Made by a program: the position numbers and the translations under genes. The notes under the pieces were generated by a model. It had not been told where the DNA came from. It searched no databases and saw only the letters and a list, made by a program, of their open reading frames with translations. A stretch of 64,000 nt of DNA from Desulfobacter sp. (GTDB lineage Bacteria; Desulfobacterota; Desulfobacteria; Desulfobacterales; Desulfobacteraceae). Shown in pieces: positions 52,992 to 61,707 of this stretch (its first letter is position 1; every line of letters starts with the position of its first letter). The stretch spans positions 1,842,001 through 1,906,000 of the forward strand of contig CP054837.1 of assembly GCA_028768525.1 (NCBI GenBank), read 5' to 3'.

Positions 52992-53714
52992 TTACCAGGG
53001 CCAGATATTTTCTATAAGCCGGGTGCCCCACCCGGGTTTCTGTTTGTCGGACAGGGCGCCTTTGCCGTAATACTCAATCCTGGAATCCGCCAGATAGGTG
53101 GACTGCACCCGGTTGGTGGCAGAAATATCCTGGGGCCGGGTAATCCCGGTGACCACAATATACTGGACTTCATTGTCCACCTTCATGGCCCGCCGGCCGA
53201 AAAGGCTCAGGTTGCCGTTGGGCAAGACTTCCACCACCCGGGCCGCCACCGAAGCCGTAACCTGGCCGGTGCGGTCGCTCTCCCCCTGGCCGTCAAAGGT
53301 ATTGTTCATGCTTGTATTGACCAGGGCACTGGTTCCGCTCCCGCCAAAGGAAGTGGTTTTCCCCAGAAAATTCAGGGTCGGCACCCCGATATTCATGCCG
53401 CTCTGTCTCGAGGCCTTGGTATTCACATCCATTTTGGAACTTGAATTTTCAACGATATCGATAATCACCGTGTCTCCCACATGGTTGGCACGGGTATCTT
53501 CAAACAGGGAGCCCCGGCTGTCGTTCCAAAGAGAGCCTTCCGAGACCCGTCCCGATGTATAATCGGCCGGGGGCATGGGGGGCGCCGGCACCTGGGTGCC
53601 CTGGGGTACAACAGCGGAGCCTGACGTACCGGATCCAGTACAACCGGTCCCCATCCAGAACAGCATCAATACGGCGGCCATTCCCAGACCCGTCCTTTTT
53701 AATCTTTTTTCCAC
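52992..53714 (-). CDS. flgH: Flagellar L-ring lipoprotein FlgH
   Basis: 240 residues; the N-terminal signal ends in a lipobox-like MGTGC, and the FlgH features SLWNDSRGSLFEDTRANHVGD (split) and VEVLPNGNL are present. It forms the outer-membrane L-ring. Lies between flgI and flgA. Confidence 0.94.
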   Translation of the reverse strand: MEKRLKRTGLGMAAVLMLFWMGTGCTGSGTSGSAVVPQGTQVPAPPMPPADYTSGRVSEGSLWNDSRGSLFEDTRANHVGDTVIIDIVENSSSKMDVNTKASRQSGMNIGVPTLNFLGKTTSFGGSGTSALVNTSMNNTFDGQGESDRTGQVTASVAARVVEVLPNGNLSLFGRRAMKVDNEVQYIVVTGITRPQDISATNRVQSTYLADSRIEYYGKGALSDKQKPGWGTRLIENIWPW

Positions 53715-53730
53715 GGCCCTCTCCTTATCA

Positions 53731-54702
53731 TTAATAAATCACTTCCACGGTGGTTCCTTCCCGGACGATCCCCCGGACCACCTTGCCGGACCCCAGGTTT
53801 TCCACCCGGATGGGCTCGTTGCGGAATCCATCCTCCCGGGCTATGCCCGAGGTGACGATTTTCAGGTGGTCTGCCCGGGCGGTCAGGGCCACCACCTCCC
53901 CCTTTTTGATCACCGGCCGTTTTTCCAGCAACCGGGTCTGGATAGGGGTATTTTTCCTGACTGCCGACCGGAGCATTTTGCCGTTCAGCTGGGCCGCATC
54001 CCTGACCACCGCTCCCCTGAGGGTGAATATATCCCTTTCAACAAGGATGACATCTGCCTGGGAAACCGCTTCTCCGCGTCTGATATCCCGGGCCGCACAG
54101 GCAACGGGTTCAAATAGCGAAACATGTCCCCGAATTCGGATATTATCCACTCTATTTCCGTCCACCCCCACATCCATTGCCAGCCGGAAGCCTCCCTTTG
54201 CATCCACTTCCACCGGTGCCGTAACGGTCAATTGAACATCTCCACTGGGATAGCGGCCGGTGCCCGGCAGCCTCAGCTGTTTTATTTTAAAGGCCCTGCC
54301 GTTGAAATATACCGCCAGTAACTCCCCCACCTTTTCGGCAACCCTGTCCTCATCCAGTTCCTGGGCACTTCGCTTCACATAGATACGGTCCGGGCAGTTG
54401 AGGGAAAGATCGCCGGGGACCTTATTCCGAAGGCGGGAAAGCAGGCGGGATCTTTCCAGGGCAACCATACGGCCCGGTTTCGGTGCCCGGCCCAGGGACA
54501 GGGATGCTATCATTTCCGCTATAAAAGCCGGCGCCTTGATCTCGGCGATATCCGCTAACCGGATATCCTCCCCGTCCACCGTATTGTATTCATGGAAAAA
54601 AATTCCCTGGGGGGCCGCCTTTGGCAACGCGGTTCCCACGTTTGAAAAAAAAACGGCAACCGCCAGAAATATGACGGCGGTTATGTGGTCCCGATGCGTC
54701 AT
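53731..54702 (-). CDS. flgA: P-ring assembly chaperone FlgA
   Basis: 323 residues with an N-terminal signal-like hydrophobic segment, and C-terminal SAF-like domains typical of FlgA (DIRRGEAVSQADVI, RSAVRKNTPI, VVALTARADHLKIV). It escorts FlgI to the rod in the periplasm. Longer than enteric FlgA (~220), as in other deltaproteobacteria. Confidence 0.9.
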   Translation of the reverse strand: MTHRDHITAVIFLAVAVFFSNVGTALPKAAPQGIFFHEYNTVDGEDIRLADIAEIKAPAFIAEMIASLSLGRAPKPGRMVALERSRLLSRLRNKVPGDLSLNCPDRIYVKRSAQELDEDRVAEKVGELLAVYFNGRAFKIKQLRLPGTGRYPSGDVQLTVTAPVEVDAKGGFRLAMDVGVDGNRVDNIRIRGHVSLFEPVACAARDIRRGEAVSQADVILVERDIFTLRGAVVRDAAQLNGKMLRSAVRKNTPIQTRLLEKRPVIKKGEVVALTARADHLKIVTSGIAREDGFRNEPIRVENLGSGKVVRGIVREGTTVEVIY

Positions 54703-54708
54703 CTCATA

Positions 54709-55491
54709 TTACCGTTTCAGCCCGTTGGCGGTGCTGAGCATGGAATCCGCCGTCTGGATGGATTTTGAATTGGCTTCATAGGCCCGCTGGCCTACAATCA
54801 TATTTACCATTTCCTCCACCACCGAGACATTGGACATCTCAACCCAGTTATTGAGGGTGGTACCGGCCCCGTCTTCCCCGGGCGTGCCCTCCTGGGCGTC
54901 TCCGGAAGCTTCGGTCGGACGAAAAAGATTCTGCCCCACGGCATAGAGCCCGGCCGGGTTGATAAAGGTGCTCACCAGTACATTTTCACTGGCCAGGATG
55001 GTATCCTGCTCGCCGAAAATGGTCAGGGTACCGTCTTCCTGAAGGCTGATGGTAATGGCTTCCGGGGGAACGGAAATTTCCGGCTGAAGCCGGTCTCCGC
55101 CGGGTGTGGTAATGAACCCCTCGCTGTCCAGGGTAAAATTACCGGCCCGGGTATAAAGGTCTTCAGCCCCGTGGGTTACCCTGAAGAACCCCTTGCCCTG
55201 GATGGCAAAGTCCAACTCGTTTCCGGTCTCCACATAATCCCCCTGGGTAAATACTTTTTGAATCCCGGCAGCCTTGACCCCCATGCCCACCTGGATGCCC
55301 GTTGGCACCTGGCCGCCCCCCGGGGTGGTCTGGCCGGCGATGAGCTGGGTGCGGTACATGAGGTCCTCGAAATTGGCCCGGGATTTTTTAAACCCAGTGG
55401 TGCTGGCATTGGCCAGGTTGTTGGCCACCACATCGGTTTTCATCTGCTGGGCCCCCATACCGGTTGCTGCGGAATAAAGGGATCGGATCAT
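54709..55491 (-). CDS. flgG: Distal rod protein FlgG
   Basis: 260 residues, the standard length. N-terminal rod signature (MIRSLYSAATGMGAQQ, NLANASTTGFKKSRA) and C-terminal NVSVVEEMVNMIVGQRAYEANSK. Forms the distal rod. Confidence 0.95.
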   Translation of the reverse strand: MIRSLYSAATGMGAQQMKTDVVANNLANASTTGFKKSRANFEDLMYRTQLIAGQTTPGGGQVPTGIQVGMGVKAAGIQKVFTQGDYVETGNELDFAIQGKGFFRVTHGAEDLYTRAGNFTLDSEGFITTPGGDRLQPEISVPPEAITISLQEDGTLTIFGEQDTILASENVLVSTFINPAGLYAVGQNLFRPTEASGDAQEGTPGEDGAGTTLNNWVEMSNVSVVEEMVNMIVGQRAYEANSKSIQTADSMLSTANGLKR

Positions 55492-55518
55492 CTATTCTCT
55501 CCTGAAACTTGTTTTAGC

Positions 55519-56214
55519 TTACCTGGGCCGCCCTACTTCGGAAATGGCCTTATTGTCGACTTCGTCAAAGGTCAGCATTGATTTTGTAAATGTTTCGAAC
55601 ATCCGGTGGTAATCAATCATCTTAACCATTTCATCCACCACCTGGACATTGGAATTCTCCAATGCCATATGCTTGATTCCGGGATTGTTCACCGGGATTT
55701 CATCGGCGGGTTCCCCCGTATAGCTCAGCAGGTTCTCTCCCGATTTTTCAAGCTTGTCCGGATCCTGAAAATCCACCACATCAAGGGTATCCACGACATC
55801 TCCGCCCACCCGGATCTCGCCGAGTTCATTTATTTCGGCGCCGGGATCCTGGGTATTCTGGAGGTCCAGTATAATGGCGCCCCCCTGTCCGAGGACGGGA
55901 TTGCCGGACATATCCACCAGCACCCCCTCGCTGTTCAGGGTAAAATTCCCGTTCCGGGTGTATTGGATGCCGTTCTCCGTCTCGATCTTAAAGAAGCCGG
56001 ACCGGCTCAGGGACACATCAAAGGGATTGCCTGTCTGCACCACATCCCCCTGGGAATAATCCTTGTTGAGCCGGGCTTTGAAAAGCCTGTCAAAACTGAC
56101 CACATCCTTTTTGTAGCCCGTGGTGTCGGCATTGGCCAGGTTGTTGGATACGGCTTCCAGTTTTCTCTCCTGCCGCAGCCCCCCCTGCACCGGCCGTGTC
56201 ATTTCCAAAATCAT
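55519..56214 (-). CDS. flgF: Proximal rod protein FlgF
   Basis: 231 residues: rod N-terminus (NNLANADTTGYKKDVVSFD) and C-terminus (NVQVVDEMVKMIDYHRMFE). First gene of flgF-flgG-flgA-flgH-flgI-flgJ, downstream of a sigma-54 promoter. Confidence 0.93.
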   Translation of the reverse strand: MILEMTRPVQGGLRQERKLEAVSNNLANADTTGYKKDVVSFDRLFKARLNKDYSQGDVVQTGNPFDVSLSRSGFFKIETENGIQYTRNGNFTLNSEGVLVDMSGNPVLGQGGAIILDLQNTQDPGAEINELGEIRVGGDVVDTLDVVDFQDPDKLEKSGENLLSYTGEPADEIPVNNPGIKHMALENSNVQVVDEMVKMIDYHRMFETFTKSMLTFDEVDNKAISEVGRPR

Positions 56215-56591
56215 AAGATCTGCCTCGCGGTTTCATTGGGTCCTTTTCACTGTCCCATATCTAAAGCAAAACAAATGCCACGCCCCCCAATACGCCAGAA
56301 AGCAAAGCCCCTCACATGGGCCAAGAACCCGTAACGGCAGGCAAACCCGCCATCTTTTTTTTCATCATTTCCTGACTCCGGATAAAAATATTGCCAAAAA
56401 TCCGTCATCCCTCCCCCGGAGAATTTGACACCGCCAGAAAAAAATGCCGCCCTTTAAAGAAATCCCCGGTTCCCGGGCGCGCCTGCCCTTCTGCGGGACG
56501 GTTCACATCGGGCGCTGCACATTATCCTTGCATTCCCGCGCGTTTCACGGTAAAAATACTCTCTTTGTCGGATTTACGGAGTTGAAATAAA
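56215..56591. other. Divergent gap between flgF and the zinc-ribbon gene
   Basis: 377 bases. It holds the sigma-54 promoter of flgF at 56265-56280. The remainder is C-rich on the plus strand; a TGCAC...TTGCA stretch near 56535 fails the sigma-54 spacing. No RNA gene or repeat was recognised. Confidence 0.5.
56265..56280 (-). promoter_or_regulatory. Sigma-54 promoter of the flgF operon
   Basis: TGGCAT, five bases, TTGCT on the minus strand, with the invariant GG and GC ten bases apart, about 50 bases upstream of flgF. Confidence 0.8.
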
Positions 56592-56780
56592 ATGACCACC
56601 AATGACCAGTCCCAAACAGGCCAGCTGAAAGACTATTATTGTCCCTTTTGCAACAGCAAATTATTCAGGGGCAAAGTAGAAGAATTCAAAATGGTCTGCC
56701 TCGAATGCAACCGTCTGGTTGACAGCAAGAAGCTAACCCATACAGCAGAAGAAAAAAACGAAGGCGATGACCGGGACTGA
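56592..56780 (+). CDS. Small zinc-ribbon protein
   Basis: 62 residues with CxxC at 17-20 and CxxC at 36-39, a compact zinc ribbon resembling the Mu Com-type fold in outline. A GGAG lies 12 bases before the ATG. The tail is acidic. It is the only plus-strand gene among the minus-strand flagellar genes. Function unknown; a small regulator binding nucleic acid or protein is possible. Confidence 0.6.
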   Translation: MTTNDQSQTGQLKDYYCPFCNSKLFRGKVEEFKMVCLECNRLVDSKKLTHTAEEKNEGDDRD

Positions 56781-56806
56781 TGCTGCCCGGCCATCTAAAA
56801 GTATTT

Positions 56807-57082
56807 TCAAGACCGGCCTGAATTGGCCGAATATACAAAGGCCAGCAATTCAGCCACGGCCACGTATATTTCCGGCGGGATTTCCTGGTCAAGGTCCAGC
56901 GAGGCAAGCACCTCCACCAGATCGGGATCATCTTTAACCGGCACCCCGTGTTCCCTTGCCAGTTCAATAATCTTTTCAGCCACCTGCCCCCGGCCCTTGG
57001 CCGTTACCGTGGGTGCCTCGTCCCTCAGCCTGTCATACCTTAAGGCAACTGCCGTTTTGATCTCTTTCTTTTTTCCGGCCAT
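56807..57082 (-). CDS. FlhB C-terminal-domain-like protein
   Basis: 91 residues resembling the cytoplasmic domain of the export switch protein FlhB without its membrane part (AVALRYD near the start, GVPVKDDPDLVEVLASLDLDQEIP). The autocleavage NPTH of FlhB is replaced by APTV, so it should not self-cleave. It follows the FliK-like gene by one base; the same pair occurs in Bacillus (YlqG/YlqH). Probably modulates substrate switching. Confidence 0.82.
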   Translation of the reverse strand: MAGKKKEIKTAVALRYDRLRDEAPTVTAKGRGQVAEKIIELAREHGVPVKDDPDLVEVLASLDLDQEIPPEIYVAVAELLAFVYSANSGRS

Positions 57083-57083
57083 A

Positions 57084-58163
57084 TCACACCACCAGATTCA
57101 GCCCGTCTCCGTTATCCCGAAGGGTGACGGACCGGACCAGGGCATCGGGGGCCAGTTCACGGGGATCAGCCACCCGGCACTCCACCCTGCCGGCCCGGTA
57201 GCCGATGGATGAGAGCCGCGACTTTAATTCAGGTATCAAGCGACTGATATACCCGCAGGTAGCCTCATCTTCCAGGATGAACCTGCCGGCAATTTCCTTT
57301 TTCAATATGGAAAAATCCGCCCTGAGGCGGCCCAGGGCAGTTAAATTCATCAGAAATGCGATCTTAACGGTTTTATTATCACCTGCCGTATCCTTTTTCC
57401 CACCCTCCCCGGTATTGATGAACAACTGGCCGAAATCAAAAAACTCACCGGCCGGTACGGGGAAGGGAAGAAGGTATCTGCCGGTTTCTCCGGTCCGGAG
57501 GTTGAACTGCTGGAGATGGTCAAAGGGTGCGGCCTTCTCCTTCACCTGTTTTCCGGCGCCATCTTCTTCCCCGGAATGGAAATGAAGCACAGCCGCCTTT
57601 AAATCCTCTTTAACCAGATTATCCATCCCGATTTTGACCGCCTGTTTATCCGGAGAGGCGGCAAGCTTAGATATTTTTTTTTCCAGGGCCAGCCCCATAT
57701 TTTCCAGAAGCCGGGGCAGAAACCCCTCATCCCTCTCCCCGGATTTCAATGCGAGGCTATGAAGGATCTGTTTTACCGCCGGTTCTTTTGTCCGGCCGAT
57801 CTCCGGAAACCTGTCATTGATTCTGGAAAACAACTGGGCTGCAGACAGGGCGCTTCGGGGCGTCCCCCCCCGGGATGCAGAAGTTAAGGGTTCTGCCGGC
57901 CTGGCCGTCACCGGTTTTAAGGAAATCGTCTCTTTTTCACGGGAGACCTCCAAAAAAAGATCTGATCCAGGCGCCACGGGCAGATCGGTTTTTGCCGTCA
58001 CCATCCGGCCGGCAATCATCAGTTTGACCCGCCCCTGGGGCAGCAGTTCCATGACATCGGCCTTGATGACCTGTCCATGTTTGACCCCGGGAAGGGATAT
58101 CAAGGCTTTTTCAGATTTAAGAAGGGAAAATTCTACGGGAGCGATGCGGATGCCGAAAATCAT
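57084..58163 (-). CDS. FliK-like hook-length-control-type protein
   Basis: 359 residues. The C-terminal ~150 residues have the pattern of the flagellar hook-length control domain (LLPFPVP, LGRLRADFSI, LKSRLSSIGY). The N-terminal part begins with an OB-like segment and is otherwise low in complexity. ATG at 58163 makes an ATGA overlap with the preceding gene. A G8 run on the coding strand (57864-57871) codes part of RGGTPR. Pairing with the FlhB-like gene supports a role in export control. Confidence 0.7.
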   Translation of the reverse strand: MIFGIRIAPVEFSLLKSEKALISLPGVKHGQVIKADVMELLPQGRVKLMIAGRMVTAKTDLPVAPGSDLFLEVSREKETISLKPVTARPAEPLTSASRGGTPRSALSAAQLFSRINDRFPEIGRTKEPAVKQILHSLALKSGERDEGFLPRLLENMGLALEKKISKLAASPDKQAVKIGMDNLVKEDLKAAVLHFHSGEEDGAGKQVKEKAAPFDHLQQFNLRTGETGRYLLPFPVPAGEFFDFGQLFINTGEGGKKDTAGDNKTVKIAFLMNLTALGRLRADFSILKKEIAGRFILEDEATCGYISRLIPELKSRLSSIGYRAGRVECRVADPRELAPDALVRSVTLRDNGDGLNLVV

Positions 58164-58762
58164 CTGGCCTTCTCCATTGCAGTACATTTTTCCTTCAGGT
58201 CAATGACAAGTTGGACCTCTCCCTTGGGGATGGAAAGCTGTTCTGCAATGGTATCGATATCCACATTTCTATAATACATTTCAATAATCCGGCTTTGCTG
58301 GTCCAGCACCGTATTCCCCCTTTCGGGCGGAATAAAACCGCCGGAAGCAGGCAGGGACTGCCGGGAGGTTTCCAGCTTTTTCTCCAGGGCGGAAGCCCGG
58401 GACAACAGCAGGTTGATACTGATGATTTTATCGTCCAGGGCATCGTTAAGTTGTCGTGAGATCTTTTTTTTCTCCCGGATCAGGCGGTCGAATTCTTCTG
58501 CTGCATCGCCCGAGGCCTCAATGAGGGGAATTAGGCGGGCCTTTACATCACCGGCCGCCGTTTCCGCAGCGCCTGCTGCAGCTACCTGGGCGGCATCGGC
58601 AAAGGTCCCGCTTCCCTCTGACCCAGGTTCACTCTCCCGGCTCCGGGCTGCAGAAATAAGCCGGTTGACCCGCCGGACAACAAGAAAAATCAGAAAAAAG
58701 AAAAAGAGATCAATGATAAAAAGAACCGCAACAAGAAACTCCAGTGAGAATAATTTCATCAT
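58160..58762 (-). CDS. Membrane-anchored coiled-coil protein, DUF2802/DUF6115-like
   Basis: 200 residues: one N-terminal transmembrane helix (~8-30), an Ala/Glu-rich linker, a coiled coil (~85-140) and a C-terminal helix-turn-helix-like segment (IIEMYYRNVDIDTIAEQL, then GEVQLVID). Proteins of this layout are common in flagellar loci, role unknown. The start overlaps the preceding stop (ATGA). Confidence 0.7.
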   Translation of the reverse strand: MMKLFSLEFLVAVLFIIDLFFFFLIFLVVRRVNRLISAARSRESEPGSEGSGTFADAAQVAAAGAAETAAGDVKARLIPLIEASGDAAEEFDRLIREKKKISRQLNDALDDKIISINLLLSRASALEKKLETSRQSLPASGGFIPPERGNTVLDQQSRIIEMYYRNVDIDTIAEQLSIPKGEVQLVIDLKEKCTAMEKAR

Positions 58763-59064
58763 GCCCGTGTATCCAGCAACCGACCTTTGGCTTCAGGATC
58801 CATTGCCAGTTCTTCCTCCCGCTCCTGTTTGCGGTGTTTACGGGCTTTCATGGCCCGCAGCCGCTCTTTTCTTTTTTCTTTCTGCTCTTTTAGCCGTTCC
58901 GATTCCTCGCTGACCTGAACGGTGGTATTCTGGACCACCTCCTGGGCCTGCTGAACGGCTGCGGCCTGGCCCGGACTCGGTTTTGCCGAATGACTCTGCT
59001 GACCCAGTTCCTGGGTCATAACCGATTGCTGAAGGAGTTGATTATGTCCCGGTACTGTGGTCAT
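58759..59064 (-). CDS. Small charged protein of unknown function
   Basis: 101 residues; Gln-rich N-terminal half, then a strongly basic/acidic helix (~58-88, repeated KEQKEKRKERL-type pattern). No family recognised. It lies between the FliL-like gene and the membrane coiled-coil gene, overlapping the latter by four bases, so it is likely real and co-expressed. Confidence 0.6.
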   Translation of the reverse strand: MTTVPGHNQLLQQSVMTQELGQQSHSAKPSPGQAAAVQQAQEVVQNTTVQVSEESERLKEQKEKRKERLRAMKARKHRKQEREEELAMDPEAKGRLLDTRA

Positions 59065-59086
59065 GATCCCCCCTTTTTAAAATCCA

Positions 59087-60931
59087 TCAGCTTGTTCGTA
59101 AATTTTTGAAGCTGATCTTTCCGATGTAATGGGGCGGCAACACTTTTTTCAATGAGGTCTCAATTCCCCATAACAGATCGGCTTCCGTCACCTCATCTCC
59201 TTTTTCCGAGGCCATGTTGGACTGGATTGATTCATATATCAGGTCCCGGTAAAAGGAAAGGTTGTTGTTTATTTCATGATATGCCCTTTGATCTGAATAA
59301 TCAATAGAGATATCCGCATAAACATAGGTCATCTTGTCGGTTCTGTCCGATGTCAGAACAATGAAATCCGTGAGCACGATGTTACCGGATTGTTTTACTG
59401 GCGGCAGTGCCGGTGCCTCGTCAATGACCACCTCCACAGCCGGGCTCGGATCCAGTTCGGGGAGATATTCAGCCGTGGGAACGGTCGCCCTCTCCGGCAG
59501 GGGGGCCGGTTTTTCCGAAAAAAACATGAAATAAACCGTTGGAACGGATATGCCCAGGACCAATGCCGCAGAAACTGCGGCCAGAACCAATTTGGATTTA
59601 AAAAGCCGTGCAAACGCTCCGCGCTTTTCAGCCGCGGATTCCTCTGCCTCTTCGCCGGCATCCTCCCCCTCTTCAAGAAGCACCTGGTCGGCACCGTCGT
59701 CTTCGTCCCCAAGGTCTTCTTCCTCATCCATGAACGCATCGGTATCGAACTCATCTTCAAGGTCCCCCTCAAGGTCATCCATAAGGGAATCCCCCAGCAC
59801 ATCTTCATCCTCCTGGTCTGCAGCCATGAGCAGGGTGTCAATGTCATCCTGGGAAATCAGGATATCGTCATCGTCCAGAAAATCTTCATCATCGGAGTCC
59901 TGGAGCAGGGCATCAATGTCCTCCTGGGTGACGTCATCCACCTCATCGTCCTCATTCAGGCCCAGATCGACAACATCCCCCTCATCTGACCCGGACATGG
60001 TGTCCAGGTCCTCGTCTGATTCATCGTCTTCATCTTCCGTTAGCAACGCATCCATATCGGAAGGATCTCCGCCCATGTCCGATACGTCCATCCCTGTTAC
60101 GGCGTCATCCTCCGGGCCGGGTGCCTCTTCTGCATCGGTGATCCCGGCATTCCGGATCAACTCATCCATGGTCTCCTGGGTAATCAGGCAGTCGGCAACA
60201 GCCATTGCGTCGGCATCATCAATGGGAATGTCCAGAGGATCGTCCAGGGAGGCATCGGGAGGGGCATCGTCCCCAGCACCGCTGCTTCCGGATTCATCCT
60301 CACCCGTTTCAGCCGCCTGCTCGCCCCGGGTCGGTTCATCATCCGCCCCGTTTCCCATGGCCTCCAGGACATCATCCATGGAGATCAGTTCATCATCGTC
60401 ATCCTCAGCAGCGGAGGCAGCGGCAGCAGCGGAGGCAGCGGCAGCGTCGTCTTCACCCTCAGTCTCCGCCTCATCGCCATCATCGGGGGGGTTCATGAGC
60501 CGGTCGATATCATCCTGGGAAATGAGTTCCAAATCTTCATCCCCATCATCTTCTTCAGGCGCATCTTCTTCAGGCGCATCACCGCCCGAGAGCAGATTAT
60601 CGATATCATCCTGGGAGAGTTCTCCGCCCTCATCTGCCTCCGGCTCATCTTCCTCCGGCTCATCATCATCTGCACCGCCACCCAAAAGGCTGTCAATGTC
60701 ATCCTGGGAGAGTTCTCCGGCGTCGTCGTCAACCCCGTCACCGTTCAGGGCACCGCCGTTGAGCAGGCTGTCGATATCGTCCTGGGATAATTCACCCAGA
60801 TCATCGATCTCGGCATCCCCGTCCGCATCGCTGATGCGTTCTTCCGCCTCTTCAATGGAGGATGCATCCAGCAGCTTGTCAATGTCATCCTGGGAAATTA
60901 AGCTTTCTTCCTCTATACCTGGATCCGCCAT
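59087..60931 (-). CDS. fliL: FliL-like protein with acidic, motif-repeat N-terminal extension
   Basis: 614 residues against 150-190 for FliL. The C-terminus is FliL-like: a transmembrane helix (~446-471) and a periplasmic domain (IVLTDFIVLTSDRT, YADISIDY). The N-terminal 440 residues are cytoplasmic and very acidic. They carry seven good copies of [IVL][ST]Q[DE]xxDxL[LIM] at 12, 48, 74, 105, 137, 334 and 359, plus degenerate ones near 183, 250 and 290. This peptide resembles the FliM N-terminus, which binds CheY-phosphate. FliL sits around the stators, so the extension could dock CheY or compete with the switch; this is inference. An ortholog distinct from FliL cannot be excluded. Confidence 0.8.
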   Translation of the reverse strand: MADPGIEEESLISQDDIDKLLDASSIEEAEERISDADGDAEIDDLGELSQDDIDSLLNGGALNGDGVDDDAGELSQDDIDSLLGGGADDDEPEEDEPEADEGGELSQDDIDNLLSGGDAPEEDAPEEDDGDEDLELISQDDIDRLMNPPDDGDEAETEGEDDAAAASAAAAASAAEDDDDELISMDDVLEAMGNGADDEPTRGEQAAETGEDESGSSGAGDDAPPDASLDDPLDIPIDDADAMAVADCLITQETMDELIRNAGITDAEEAPGPEDDAVTGMDVSDMGGDPSDMDALLTEDEDDESDEDLDTMSGSDEGDVVDLGLNEDDEVDDVTQEDIDALLQDSDDEDFLDDDDILISQDDIDTLLMAADQEDEDVLGDSLMDDLEGDLEDEFDTDAFMDEEEDLGDEDDGADQVLLEEGEDAGEEAEESAAEKRGAFARLFKSKLVLAAVSAALVLGISVPTVYFMFFSEKPAPLPERATVPTAEYLPELDPSPAVEVVIDEAPALPPVKQSGNIVLTDFIVLTSDRTDKMTYVYADISIDYSDQRAYHEINNNLSFYRDLIYESIQSNMASEKGDEVTEADLLWGIETSLKKVLPPHYIGKISFKNLRTS

Positions 60932-60940
60932 GATCGCCCC

Positions 60941-61687
60941 CTATTGTCCGTAATCCTCGAGTTTGGCCTTTAATTTAATCAAAACCGCCGTGTGAATCTG
61001 GCAGATGCGTGACTCTGTCAGGGAAAGCACTTCCCCGATCTCCTTCAGGGTCAATTCATCGTAATAGTAGAGAGAAACGACGATCTGCTCTTTTTCACTC
61101 AGGGTTTTAATGGTCTGGGCCAGCACATGCCTCATTTCCGCCCTGTCAAAATGATCGGCCGGGTTGTCCTCTCCCTTTATACCGGCCTGGAACCGGGTCT
61201 GGGAGTGGGTATCATTCTTTTTGGTTTTAATGAACTCGTCAAGGCTGAGCACGGCCGCGCCATGGATGTCCGTGAGCATTTTCTGGTAGGTTTCCAGGTC
61301 CACACCCAGGGCCTTGCAGATTTCAGTGTCATCTGCGGCGCTGCCCTTTTCTTCCTCCACCTTCCTGACGGCATCGTTGATATCCTGGATTTTTTTCCGC
61401 ATGGACCGTGAATAGGTGTCCATACTTCTCAATTCGTCCAGTATGGCCCCTTTGATACGGTACTGGGCATAGGTCTTCAGGCTGACATGTTTGGAGGGGT
61501 CAAATTTGTCTACAGCATCAATAAGCCCTAGGGAACCTGCGGACATCAACTCATCAAAGAGTACACTGGACGGCAGACGGGCCGCAAACCTGGAGGCAAT
61601 ATGCCTCACCAGATAGGCGTATTCCACAATGGTTTCCTGGCGCCAGTCCAGTCTTTCCTTTTCCTCTTTTGTCTGTTTTTTTATCAT
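60941..61687 (-). CDS. fliA: Flagellar sigma factor FliA (sigma-28)
   Basis: 248-residue sigma-70-family factor of the FliA/WhiG type: region 2 (YLVRHIASRFAARLPSSVLFDELMSAG, split), GLIDAVDKFDP, and region 4 with LSEKEQIVVSLYYYDELTLKEIGEVLSLTESRICQIH (helix-turn-helix, quoted in parts). It reads late promoters such as that of flagellin. AGGAAACGG precedes the ATG. No anti-sigma FlgM gene is visible in the window. Confidence 0.94.
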   Translation of the reverse strand: MIKKQTKEEKERLDWRQETIVEYAYLVRHIASRFAARLPSSVLFDELMSAGSLGLIDAVDKFDPSKHVSLKTYAQYRIKGAILDELRSMDTYSRSMRKKIQDINDAVRKVEEEKGSAADDTEICKALGVDLETYQKMLTDIHGAAVLSLDEFIKTKKNDTHSQTRFQAGIKGEDNPADHFDRAEMRHVLAQTIKTLSEKEQIVVSLYYYDELTLKEIGEVLSLTESRICQIHTAVLIKLKAKLEDYGQ

Positions 61688-61707
61688 CCGTTTCCTGTGG
61701 TATCTCT

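Noticed and set aside
56525..56555. Plus-strand sigma-54-like TGCAC...TTGCA before the zinc-ribbon gene
   Set aside because: The spacing is wrong and the required GG ten bases before GC is missing.
59550..60953. 467-residue plus-strand frame opposite the FliL-like gene
   Set aside because: It is the mirror of the acidic repeats, giving a Ser-rich translation with no family signature; the minus-strand gene is clearly real.
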